DNA from: Castanea sativa
Taxonomy: Eukaryota; Streptophyta; Magnoliopsida; Fagales; Fagaceae
Direction of reading: 5' to 3'
DNA: 64,000 nt
NCBI RefSeq assembly: GCF_040712315.1
Contig: NC_134023.1
Location: 13,153,442 to 13,217,441 of the forward strand
Shown here: positions 47,333-57,061 of the stretch, piece after piece
Layout: each line of letters opens with the position of its first letter
Position numbering within the stretch: the first letter of the stretch is position 1
The notes under the pieces: model-generated
Database searches by the model: none
Seen by the model: only the letters and a program-made list of their open reading frames with translations
What the model was told of the DNA's origin: nothing
Translations under genes and position numbers: made by a program

Positions 47333-49093
47333 GTGACAGTGATGACCATCGGGATGGGAAACGACACTCCTTGGGAAGTCTATACGGATGGGGCGTCAAA
47401 TCGAAAGGGAGCCGGGGTTGGAATTGTGTTAATTACACCCGAAAAGTTGGTTATCGAAAAATCATTGAGGCTGGGATTCTCAGCCACTAATAATAAGGCT
47501 GAATATGAAGCTCTCTTGGTGGGCGCCCAAATGGTTAAACACTTGGGAGGGAAGATAGTGAAGTTGTATTGTGATTCCAGACTAGTGGTAGGGCAAGTTA
47601 ATGGAGAGTTTGAGGCAAGAGATGCAAGAATGAAGAGTTATCTTGAACGAGTTAAAGGGGTGTTAAGTTTGTTTGAAATTTTCCAAGTACAACAGGTCCC
47701 AAGAGGACAGAACGCACACGCCGATTCATTAGCAATGTTAGCCACATCACTGGGCTCGAAATTACCACGGATGGTCATGGTGGAGGATTTACTGACCCCT
47801 AGCCTGACAAGCATCTCGGCGGTAAGGGTTCACAACATTTGCGTGGGCCCAAGCTGGATGGACCCAATCATAGCTTTCTTGCAGCAAGGAATACTACCTG
47901 AAGATGGGACACTGGCCGAGAAGGTACGAAGAGGTGCTCCCCGTTACTGGCTGTCAGAGGAGCAGAAGCTCTATAGGCGCTCCTACGCTGGGCTGTATCT
48001 GCTCTGCGTACATCCTGAGGCTGTGGAACCCTTGTTGGAAGAATTACATGAAGGGGTATGTGGGAGCCACACCGGAGGAAGATCATTAGCTCACAGAGCC
48101 ATGACTCAAGGGTATTGGTGGCCGAACATGCAGAAAACCGCTCAAGAGTATGCCAAGAAATGTGATCAGTGTCAACGATATGCGCCAAACATTCATCAAC
48201 CAGGAGGTACTTTAAATCCATTGTCCAGCCCATGGCCCTTTGCTAAGTGGGGCTTGGATATCGTTGGACCTTTTCCTCGGGCAGTTGGTAATAAGAGATG
48301 GCTCATTGTCGGCACGGACTATTTCACAAAGTGGGTAGAAGCCGAACCGTTAGCTAATATCAGGGACGTGGATGCAAAGAAATTCATTTGGAAGAATATC
48401 ATAACTCGCTTTGGAGTCCCTCACACCTTGATTTCTGATAACGGGCTTCAATTTGATAGCAAGGCTTTCCGACGGTACTGTACAGGGATGGGAATAAGGA
48501 ATGGATACTCAACACCGGCCTATCCTCAAGGAAATGGTCAGGCCGAAGCAACAAATAAGGTCATCTTGGCTGGGTTGAAGAAGCGTTTGGATGACGCAAA
48601 AGGATGCTGGGTAGAAGAATTGCCTCATGTATTATGGACCTATCGCACTACGCCCCAAAAATCAACAGGCGAGACACCCTTTTCAATGACGTATGGTATG
48701 GAAGCTATAATACCCTTAGAATCGGGTTTTCCCACCCTGAAATCTGACCAGTATGACGATATGAGAAATCGTGACAGGATGCATGATTGTTTGAATACCA
48801 TTGAGGAAAGAAGAGAAGTAGCCAGTGTGAAGATGGGTAGCTATCAGCAGAAACTCAAACAGACATACGACAAGGGAGTCAGGTCTAGGCCCTTAGTACC
48901 AGGTGATTTGGTGCTTAGAAAAGTAGTAAGGACAGCAAGAAATCCTGCTTGGGGAAAGTTGGGACCTAATTGGGAGGGGCCGTATAAAATTACCTCGTTA
49001 GCAGGTATAGGGGCTTATCGTTTGGAAGATCTAGATGGGAGGGTGATTCCTCGCCCTTGGAATGTAAATAACTTACGACGTTATTATTATTAA
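47333..49093 (+). pseudogene. Second RNase H and integrase, 586 codons open
   Basis: This is the longest open stretch in the window, in frame with RT. Residues 15-150 are an extra RNase H: VYTDGASNRKGAGVGIVL, NNKAEYEALLVGA, LYCDSRLVVGQV, HADSLAMLA, so the D-E-D-D residues are present. Residues 240-290 are the integrase HHCC finger (ELHEGVCGSHTGGRS.. CDQCQ). The DDE core follows: DIVGPFP, ISDNGLQFD and PQGNGQAEATNK. GAYRLEDLDGRVIPRPWNVNNL ends it, without a chromodomain. It would be made as part of the polyprotein. Confidence 0.93.
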
Positions 49094-50020
49094 GAAAAGA
49101 GTTTCCTTTTGTAATAAAAGTGTTGTCTTGTTTTTGGCTTTGTTTTCATTTGTATCAATCTCGCAGTTATCAAAACACAAGTGTTAAACTGACCTTAGCT
49201 CTTGTTCGGCTCCTCGGGCCACAAGTCTAAGAGAAATTAACTACTTGAAAAAAAAAAACACAAGTGTTAAACTGACCTTAGCTCTTGTTCGGCTCCTCGG
49301 GCCACAAGTCTAAGAGAAATTAACTACTTGTAAAAATACAAGTGTTAAACTGACCTTAGCTCTTGTTCGGCTCCTCGGGCCACAAGTCTAAGAGAAATTA
49401 ATTACTTATAAAAACACAAGCGTTGAACTAACCCTAGCTCTTGTTCGGCTCCTCGGGCCACAAGTCTAAGGGAAATTAACCACTTGTAAAAACACAAGTG
49501 TTAGACTGATTTTAGTCCTTATCCGGTTCCTCGGACCATAAGTCAAGGAAAACCTAACACCTAAAAGAACAAGTCAGATACAACACGGAATCATAAGTCC
49601 AACGCAGTAACTTTTCAAAAGAAACAAGGTAAGTGCTAGCGCATCTCAAACAAAAGTATTAGTGTAAGCAATCTTTAGATGCGCTAAGATAATTTGCTTC
49701 ATGCTCGTCTCTCAAACGTTCTAAAAAGTTAAGCAGATGAGTTATGATCCTCAAAGTTAATCCTTCTATGGTTCCTAAATCACAAGTATAACAATGGACA
49801 ATCTTTAAGTTATATCATGATTTTTAGTTGACATAAGCCTTTGTCTAAATGCGTGAAAGGTAATAGGTGAACGGCAACACATGGTGATAATAAATGCATA
49901 ACAGAAAGTCAGATCAGTCTCTTGTAAAAAATTCCGTAAAAAAATGTGGCAGTTATGTTGCCCCTTACACCCGTACATAAATAAAAAAAGAAAAAAAGAA
50001 AAAAAACAACAATAAAACGA
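49094..50020 (+). other. Untranslated spacer after pol
   Basis: The region between the pol stop and the end of the antisense gene. Five direct repeats lie at 49176-49570. The remainder (49571-50020) has no ORF; an A-rich run (49980-50010) precedes the antisense stop codon and might contribute to a transcript end on either strand. Confidence 0.7.
49176..49570 (+). repeat. Five tandem repeats of 78-83 bp
   Basis: Units begin at 49176, 49259, 49337, 49415 and 49493, each with CACAAGTGTTAAACTGACC, then CTCTTGTTCGGCTCCTCGG and GCCACAAGTCTAAGAGAAAT. The first two units are longer because of an A run. The fourth and fifth have base changes (GCGTTGAACTAACC; TTAGACTGATTTTAG), so the block decays rightwards. 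Each unit holds the near-palindrome AACACAAGTGTT. Tandem repeats at this position are common in large Tat-type elements. Confidence 0.92.
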
Positions 50021-52363
50021 CTAAGCAACAGGCTGCTTGTCTTTTCTCTTTTCTGATTCTTTATCTTTTTTCTTCTTTTTTACCGGCTCTCCTTCAGCCA
50101 AGTCACTCTCAATTACTTCTTCCACGGGCTGGGCTGTAGGAGAAGGGTTTTTCGTTGTTGGCGCATCAGATGAGTCAGGAGTAGGGACGGGCACAGCTGA
50201 TTCACTTGTTGGCATGGGGGGAGCAGGAGTTAAGTGTAATGCCGGAGGATAGTAAATGCTGTCTGGAGCGCGGAGTTCAGAGTTAGTGGCTATTCTGGCA
50301 ACATCCAAAGCCTGACCCCACACCTCCAAACAAAATGCTCTCGCTACCCCTTTGAGTTGGGCGGTCAAGCTATTAGCTGCCTTCTTCATCCCAGCGTCAT
50401 ACGCTGCTTGCTCGGCATCGGCCTGCTCCTGCTTCTTGGTGGCTAGCGTTCTTTGCACTTGCTTAAGCTCAACAACAGTAAGGGCGAGTCTGTTTTGAGC
50501 TTGCTTTTGGGCCTCAAGAGCAAGATTCGCCTGCGATTCGTAGCTTTGCAGGGCAGCCTCAGCATTTTTGTGAGCTTTTTCTACTTCGGATAAGCGAGTG
50601 AGGGTCTCTTTTAAGTTTAGCTCTGCTTCTTTTTAGGCCCTCACAGCCGCCTCAGCATTGTGCTCAGCCTTCCGAGCAAGGTCAAGTGAGTGGTCTACCC
50701 ATTCCTCAGCCATAAAGGAAGCCTGGACCGCCTATAATGCATTTCGAATTAACAAAGTTAGTAATAATAAAGAATTAGGCTCATAGATGAAATATGCAAA
50801 GACTTAGGAAATACCTTAGCTAAATCCTGTTTCAAGGACAGGAAGACTTCCCTCTTGCGGAATGACCGCAATTCAGCCATATCTTCGGGAAGGCATAGAG
50901 CCTTCTCTAGACACTCGGCCACCAGGCTCGAGCTTCCCTTCTTCGGGTCCCTCAGATTGGCGTCATCCAAAACGGGATTACCTGAACTAAGGGTGAAGTT
51001 GGGTCGCCAGGCTGATGCCTTCTTTGTAGGCTCACTACTGGGGTCCTTGGACGAACCAGTAGGAGCAGATTTTTTGGAAAGGGCTTTTCCAGCCCTGGTA
51101 TCTTTAGAAGAAGGGTCGAGACTCTCCCCTTCTTCGATTTCTATTACATTTTTACTACTTTGGCCCTTCTTTCGTTTTTTGTCCACAACTTCCGAAGAAG
51201 GTGCATGTGTCACAGCCGGGGTAGTTGGACGAGGAGGGACTGGCATTGCCGGTGAAGAATTGCCTGCATGCGCTTGAAGCAAGGCCAACAGGTCGGGCTC
51301 TTTCTCTTGAAAACCCATTGTGCTGGTGGAGGGATTGGAACTGCAAGGAGCGTCTTTGCGGTAGAAAACTTCAAAGTCCTTCTCCGTCACCTCGGGTTGA
51401 GTTGACTCGGGAGTGGAAGCTCTTTCTTCGGTTACAGGATTGGCAGCCTGTTCCGAGGGATAAAGTAATCGGGCAGCAAGTGGGGCAGGAAGTTGTGCGT
51501 CTTGAGTTCCTGCGGGTGGAGGTGTAGGTAGTAGGAATCCAGGAACCGCAACGTCAATCAGAGCTAGTCGAAGATCCCTTGCTCTGATTACGTTCTTCGG
51601 GCTTTGGAAACGTTTGGTGGATGGGGTGTAGCCGAGGATGATGTGGGCTGCTCGGAGCTGTCCGTCCCTATGTAAAAATATTTCTGACCGAAGAATCCTG
51701 TTTAGATCTTCACGGTTCACAGCAGACAAGTTTGGAGCGGTATGGTAATCGTCTGCAATAAGGAATAAAACCGTTAGAATGAATAAGTTAAGCAATACAA
51801 ATCACATAAAGGAAAAATGGTTAGTCCTAAATACTAGGTCGGTCCTCGGGAACCCTACCTGGCACCCTTTCTCGGGTAGGGCAGTGTAAGCTGTCATGCC
51901 AATTTCTCGAAATGACAAGGTAATCTTCATCCATCCCTTTACTTGAATCGGGTAAGCAAGAGATCAGCCTAACAGAGGGGATTCTACATTTTATATAATA
52001 TTTAGTCCTATCCCCTTTTTGGCAGTTGTACACCCAGTTTACATCTTGCCAGGTCAAATTGGTCCCCATCCTTCGGTTAAGGGCGTCTACGCATCCTAAA
52101 ATTCTAAGGACATTTGGGGAACATTGTGATGGGGTAAGCCTATAGTTTATCAGAAAATCCCTAGTCACTCTACCCATAGGAATTTCCATTCCTCCCTCAA
52201 TAAACGCAATCATTGGAATCAAAACGGACTCAGGTGGCCGAGATATGAGTGGAATCTCCTCTTCCTCACAATACTGAATGTCTACATCATTGGGGATCCT
52301 ATATCGGTTTTTAAAGGCGGCCTTCGCCTCATCTGTGTTAACTAGCTTAGCGTACCTACCCAT
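50021..52363 (-). CDS. Antisense spliced gene carried by the Tat element (717 codons, one stop)
   Basis: Exon 1 is 52363-51859, intron 51858-51753 (donor CCAG|GTAGGG, acceptor TTGCAG), exon 2 is 51752-50815, intron 50814-50732 (donor CTAAG|GTATTT, acceptor TTATAG) and exon 3 is 50731-50021. Joined length is 2,154 nt, in frame, ending TAG. Exon 1: a compact domain, IPMGRVTRDFLINYRLTPSQ and LGCVDALNRRMGTNLTW. Exon 2: HTAPNLSAVNREDLNRIL, then a Ser/Pro-rich, Lys-rich linker. Exon 3: an Ala/Gln/Glu coiled coil and a Lys-rich tail (KKKKKDKESEKRKDK). One in-frame TAA lies at 50633-50635. This protein type is known from antisense extra ORFs of Tat elements and putative plant transposon proteins; its role is unknown. 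Confidence 0.8.
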
Positions 52364-52396
52364 TAATCCCCACGAAAAGAGGAGGAAAACAAACAA

Positions 52397-52817
52397 GTAG
52401 AAAGAAACAAAAGGAAAATGAACACACCTCTGAAGAATGCTTAAAACTTGTCCTCGGGAGCTCTCTCTTCTTTTAAGCCTTCAAAACGCCAAAATGAGCT
52501 TTATCCAGCCTGAAGGTTTACTTTTATAGGGGTGGGAAAGTAGAAATAATGAGGTAAGAGCGGTAACTTTCCCGCTCATAATTAAGATCGAAATCTGAGC
52601 CATACAATGTTCATCCAGCCGTAGAACGTGCGCGGGAAAAGAAACGCCAGACTCCATAAAGGCTCCATCGTGGGATACGAGGCGCCAGACGCGGGTCATG
52701 GGGCAGTGAAAAGACGTCTGTACGTGTGAAAACGAAGGAACATGTAAGAAGCGTGTATGCGAAGTTAAAACTTGGTTATTAATTTATGGTTAATAACTCA
52801 AGTGTTAAAGGGGCTAT
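52397..52817 (-). other. Spacer between antisense gene start and 3' LTR
   Basis: No further coding sequence. It contains the antisense TATA box and, at its right end, the purine-rich AAAGGGGC (52807-52814) that fits the polypurine tract for plus-strand priming next to the 3' LTR. Confidence 0.65.
52521..52528 (-). promoter_or_regulatory. TATA box of the antisense gene
   Basis: TATAAAAG on the minus strand, about 160 bp upstream of the ATG at 52363 and outside the LTR. The spacing fits a plant core promoter with a leader of about 120 nt. It suggests the antisense gene has its own transcription unit, separate from the LTR promoter. Confidence 0.6.
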
Positions 52818-53337
52818 TGTGAGGTGCCGAAGACCCAAGAACCAGAGGACCCGAGGAAGGGAAGCTTGGGACATAGTAAGCAAGGGAGAATAAAGGAATA
52901 AGGAAAATTACCCGGGGATACCCGAAGATGAATTGGCACGGGCGTTGATAACATAGGGGACGTATTGCAACTAGCTGAATGTGGCAGGATAACTTAGAAG
53001 GTTGCATTAAATGTCCGGCATCAACCTTTCTGGCCGCATTAATTAGAAAGTACCGACTTTTTTAGTTGCATTAATGTAGACGTGACCTGAACAGTACGGA
53101 ACGCAAAGTTAGGGCTTTGCTCCATTACCGACGGACAGGTGTCGGGGGAAGAAGCTTAATAGATTGCAAGGTGTAGGGCTGAGATGATAGGAGCCAAGGA
53201 TATAAATAGGAACCGAAAGGTACAGAGGGGGGACTTTTGTTGTTGGACCCTCTCTACCAAATATATTGTATTCAGATCTTTAGTCGGGGAACGAGCAGTG
53301 ATATTCTAGGCTGGTTTATGATTTTTTGGTCCTTACA
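52818..53337 (+). repeat. 3' LTR of the Tat element
   Basis: 520 bp, TGTGAGG to CTTACA. It carries the TATA box (TATAAATA, 53201-53208). It has GAACCAGAGGACCCGAGG where the 5' LTR has GAACCCGAGG, an 8-bp difference. CAATT follows. Confidence 0.93.
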
Positions 53338-53398
53338 CAATTAAACTTAACTAGTAAGTTGACCGTACAATGCACAGATACTACTATAATATTTTATG

Positions 53399-54590
53399 TA
53401 GACATGGCAAAACGGGTCAGAATTTTCTGACCTGGCCCAACCCGAAAAATACCTGACCTGAACCCATTTTTTGACCCAAAGCAAAAACGGGTTAACTCGT
53501 GACCCGACCTGTGTTTTTTACGGGTCAACCCGACCCGACCCGAAGCCGAATCACTTTTTAAAAATTTTTTTTTGGTAAAAAAAAAAAATAAAATTAAGAC
53601 AATAGTAGTTTAATTGTTTATTGTGGGTTTTAAGGAAACAATTGATACATTTACATAACTAAATGCAAATTAATTGAAAGATAAATGGTTGAGCATTTTG
53701 TAATGAGTAAAGATTTTTAGATATCAAATAACAAAGTACATGACAAGATAATATGGTTACAGTAGAGTTAAAAATATAGATTTAAAATTGTAAACATGTG
53801 TGAGAAACATTCACAAGTGTGAAAATATTGAAGCCAAAGTATCAAATTAGCATAAGTTATGAATGTTTAGACCTATTTTTTAACAATTTATGTCCAAAAT
53901 AAACTACTTTTCAAAATAAATTATGATATTTTCTAGAGTGTGTGTTGCTTAACAATGATATGATATTCACAAAAGAGAATATGTATAAATAAGTAAGCAA
54001 TCAAACTTTAATGTATATCTCAAATTGAAATAGAGTGCCAACCACAATTGATAAAAATTATAAAATTAATTTTCAAGATTGTAAATTTCTTATATGTTTT
54101 TATTCTTTATCAAATGAGTTATCGAATAAGTTATTTGTAATTTTGTTTTATATTTTGGAATGTTGATATTGTGTAGAAATAAAACATTTGTATTTGTTTT
54201 ACTTATCTTTGTGTTATTTTGTTTTAGATAGCAATATTAGGATTTGTATAATTTTAAAATTATTGAATAAGTATTAATAAGTTTAACTGAGTTCATTCTT
54301 GATATAAGTGGTGAATTCAAAAAAATACATTTTATATCAAGTAATTTGTTGCATAACTTTCCAAATGACAAATACATATTGTTTTCTTTATAAAAATAAA
54401 AAATTCTTGTGAAAAATACGGGTCAACCCAACCTGACCCGAATCGCAACCCGATTGACCCGAACCCATTTTTAACCCGCTTAAAATGACCCGCTTTGACT
54501 CCTATCAAAAACAAAAAAAGACCCGCTTTGACCCGTGACCCGTTTGACCCTCAACCCGATTGACCCGACCCGCTCGTTTTGCCATGTCTA
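53399..54590. mobile_element. Non-autonomous hAT element, second copy
   Basis: Ends TAGACATGGCAAAACGGGTC and GCTCGTTTTGCCATGTCTA. The duplication is ATTTTATG (53391-53398) and GTTTTATG (54591-54598). It matches the element at 2292-4789 base for base over long stretches (for example ACATTTACATAACT and TTGTGTTATTTTGTTTTAG) apart from the solo LTR found there. No transposase. Subterminal CCCGACCCG and GACCCGAACC repeats are abundant. It lies 61 bp after the Tat element. Confidence 0.9.
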
Positions 54591-54679
54591 GTTTTATGTA
54601 AGATAATTTTGGAGAATGTTGTATATATATCATACCATAATTGTTATAGACTTTGTTAGTGATAAATTTAAGATTTTAC

Positions 54680-54825
54680 TAATGTGTGCCCTAAGGGTAC
54701 ACAATAGTATACCATTTTTGGAAAAAATTTTATCGGGAATTGAAAAATTTTTACAGTTTTTTCAATTTTCCATAAAATGTTTTCAAAATTGGATGGCTTA
54801 ATGTATACCCTTAGGACACATATTA
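54680..54825. mobile_element. MITE (146 bp) with long inverted ends
   Basis: TAATGTGTGCCCTAAGGGTACA on the left is the inverse of GTATACCCTTAGGACACATATTA on the right apart from a few bases. The centre has AAAATTTTATCGGGAATTG facing CAATTTTCCATAAAATG, so almost the whole element can fold back. The target duplication is not clear. Superfamily not assigned. Confidence 0.75.
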
Positions 54826-55209
54826 ACCGGATCCATGATTTTATCTCAAAAAGCAGCAACAACAAAAATTGCGGGGATTTTGGTGGCATGATGATAGTGG
54901 TTGCCCCCAAATTCCTCTCTTTCTCTCTCTTACAAATTTTTTGTTAATATTAGGTCTTTTATTTTTGTAATAGTGAAACAGTGCATTGCATTTAATAATT
55001 CACAACATTTTCGTGTTTCTCTATCTCTCTTTAGAGCTTTATCTGGTTAGTAATATTAGTCCTTAATATATATTTTTTTTTTGCTTTTTTTTTTTTAATA
55101 CTAAAACGGTGGGTATGCTAAAAGACACGAAGAAGAGAGAAAGATGAGGTGAAATTTCAAGAAATTAATGAGATAACAGTAAAAATAAGTTAATGTTATC
55201 TTTTGGTAT

Positions 55210-55964
55210 TGTGGAGACTAAAAGGACCTAAGTAAGTATTTGGGCCTCGAGCTTTGTTGATGGGTGCTAGTTTGTTTTAGACTAAAAGCCTCTTAGAACT
55301 GTAGCTTGGCCCATGAGTCGAGAGTCCGAGGATTCGTCCGATGACGAATATCTCCTCGGACAGATCCACGATGACCCTGAGATTCGCCAGAAAGATCAAG
55401 GCAGAGTTCCGGAATAACCGTTGGTTAAGAGGGGGATTTAAGCACCCTCCAGACGCAACGGTATGAGGGAAATATCTTAGAAAAAGGCTGTTACCTCCAC
55501 ATTAAAGACCCTGCACCTACCTCCCTGGCCGCATTAATGGGGGAGTGACCCCTGAATAGCAGAAGTCAGCCTTCTTGCTATAATTTAAAGACTTCCAGAG
55601 GGTGGTGGGTGGGACAGGTGTCTAATAGGGTGATTTGTGCGACACGTGGATAAAGAGGGAAGAAGAAGAAGTATTTAATGAGGAAAGAGAGCAAAGAAAT
55701 GGGAGAGACGAATATTAAGAATTGTGACATTTGAGGGAAAAGAGAGAAATAATATATAATTTGTCCTCGGCTTACGTCCGAGGAGGTTTATTTTGCTCAG
55801 TTTGTCTTTTATTTGTAAGCACTATAATATTTTAGCTTGTTCATCAAGTTTCAAATATCACTAAACTAGATTGCGAGCCCACACTCTACAAATTTCATTG
55901 TTTAAGGCTCATTGGGCCTGAGCCCACGTGTATTTTTGGGTCCAGGCGCAATTGTGCACTTACA
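55210..55964 (+). mobile_element. Solo LTR (755 bp), gypsy-like
   Basis: GGTAT occurs at 55205-55209 and 55965-55969. The body starts TGTGGAGACTAAAAGG and ends GTGCACTTACA, the same CTTACA end as the Tat LTR. Two hairpins built on TCCTCGG/CCGAGGA are at 55324-55361 and 55764-55784. No internal domain or second LTR. Likely left by LTR recombination. Confidence 0.88.
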
Positions 55965-55975
55965 GGTATAACAGT

Positions 55976-55977
<2 letters not shown>

Positions 55978-56017
<40 letters not shown>

Positions 56018-56034
56018 TTATTTATTTATTTATT
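55978..56034. repeat. (TA)n(TTTA)n microsatellite
   Basis: TA units (55978-56011) pass into TTTA units (56012-56034). It lies 14 bp after the solo LTR. Confidence 0.9.
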
Positions 56035-57018
56035 GACTATATTATCACTCTTGGCAATCAAAAGACTCACTCAAATATAAACATCCCTCTTAACATTTAT
56101 ATTTAGTAGTTTGAGCCTCTCAAAGATAACACAATCAAGTAACTGAGGGCTCATTAGTCGAATCTCCCTTTCTTCTAACTCTGTGGCCAAATTTTAATTA
56201 TATGAAGAAAATATTTGTGGACGCAAATTTTGTGTTGCAACTCTTGTTACAATTCTAATGTGGTATAATGTGATTAGTGGACAAAAAATGATAAATTTAT
56301 ATAAAAGTGATAAACAACCATTCACAATTTGCTATATCAATTAGAGTTGTAACAAAATCTATAGCATAAGAGTTGTGGTTATGAATTAATTCTTATTAAA
56401 AAGAACACATAAGGAGTTCCATAATCCTCGAAAATGATTGTTATATACCTCCTCCCCTATTGTTGATGATGAATGAAGCGGAGGCAACAAATGCATGTGA
56501 AGTCAATTTTTTGATGTCCACCTATCAACTGGGACTATTTAAGCCTGTCTTCAAAACGATGATGTTTATTTTTTCTTTAATAATGAACCATAATAATTTA
56601 AAAGGGATAATCAAGGTGATAGAAATCATGAATCATCTGAATATTATATGAATAAAATCATTGGGTTTTAATAAAAAAAAAATCTAATTGAAGGGTTAAT
56701 CTGTAATAATCATTATTAGTATGTCGTTATTTTTTATTTTATTTTATAATTCAGTATATGGGGGTGAAGAAATTAATTGTATTCAAATTGATGATTCAAA
56801 TATGTTATATCTATTTAAAAAAAAAAGAGCTAATTGTGCAAATAAAAAATCTAGGAATCAAATTGGCCCCATGTCAAATTCCAAAGGTACTATTTGTAAA
56901 AATCCCAAAATAAGTTCAACCAAAAATTATATTCCAATAATTCTACAACCAATGTCCATTACTAATATGTTGCAAAAGAAATCCTAAAAAACATTTTTTT
57001 TTTCAATTCTGATAATTC

Positions 57019-57061
<43 letters not shown>

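Larger units (their letters stand above)
43165..53337 (+). mobile_element. Full-length Ty3/gypsy retrotransposon, Tat type
   Basis: The target duplication is CAATT at 43160-43164 and 53338-53342. LTRs are 43165-43676 and 52818-53337, both TGTGAGG..CTTACA. Order: LTR, primer site, gag, protease, RT, RNase H, a second RNase H, integrase, tandem repeats, antisense gene, polypurine tract, LTR. A second (archaeal-like) RNase H after the first, absence of a chromodomain, and extra ORFs before the 3' LTR are known marks of the Tat lineage. The element is 10.2 kb. It is disabled by a gag/pol frameshift and four stops in pol, but structurally complete. Confidence 0.92.

Noticed and set aside
49176..49570. 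Regular repeats resembling a CRISPR array
   Set aside because: The units are 78-83 bp and directly adjacent, with no unique spacers, and lie inside a plant retrotransposon.
51225..51527. + strand ORFs opposite the antisense gene
   Set aside because: Shadows of the Ser/Pro-rich exon 2 coding sequence; no family resemblance.
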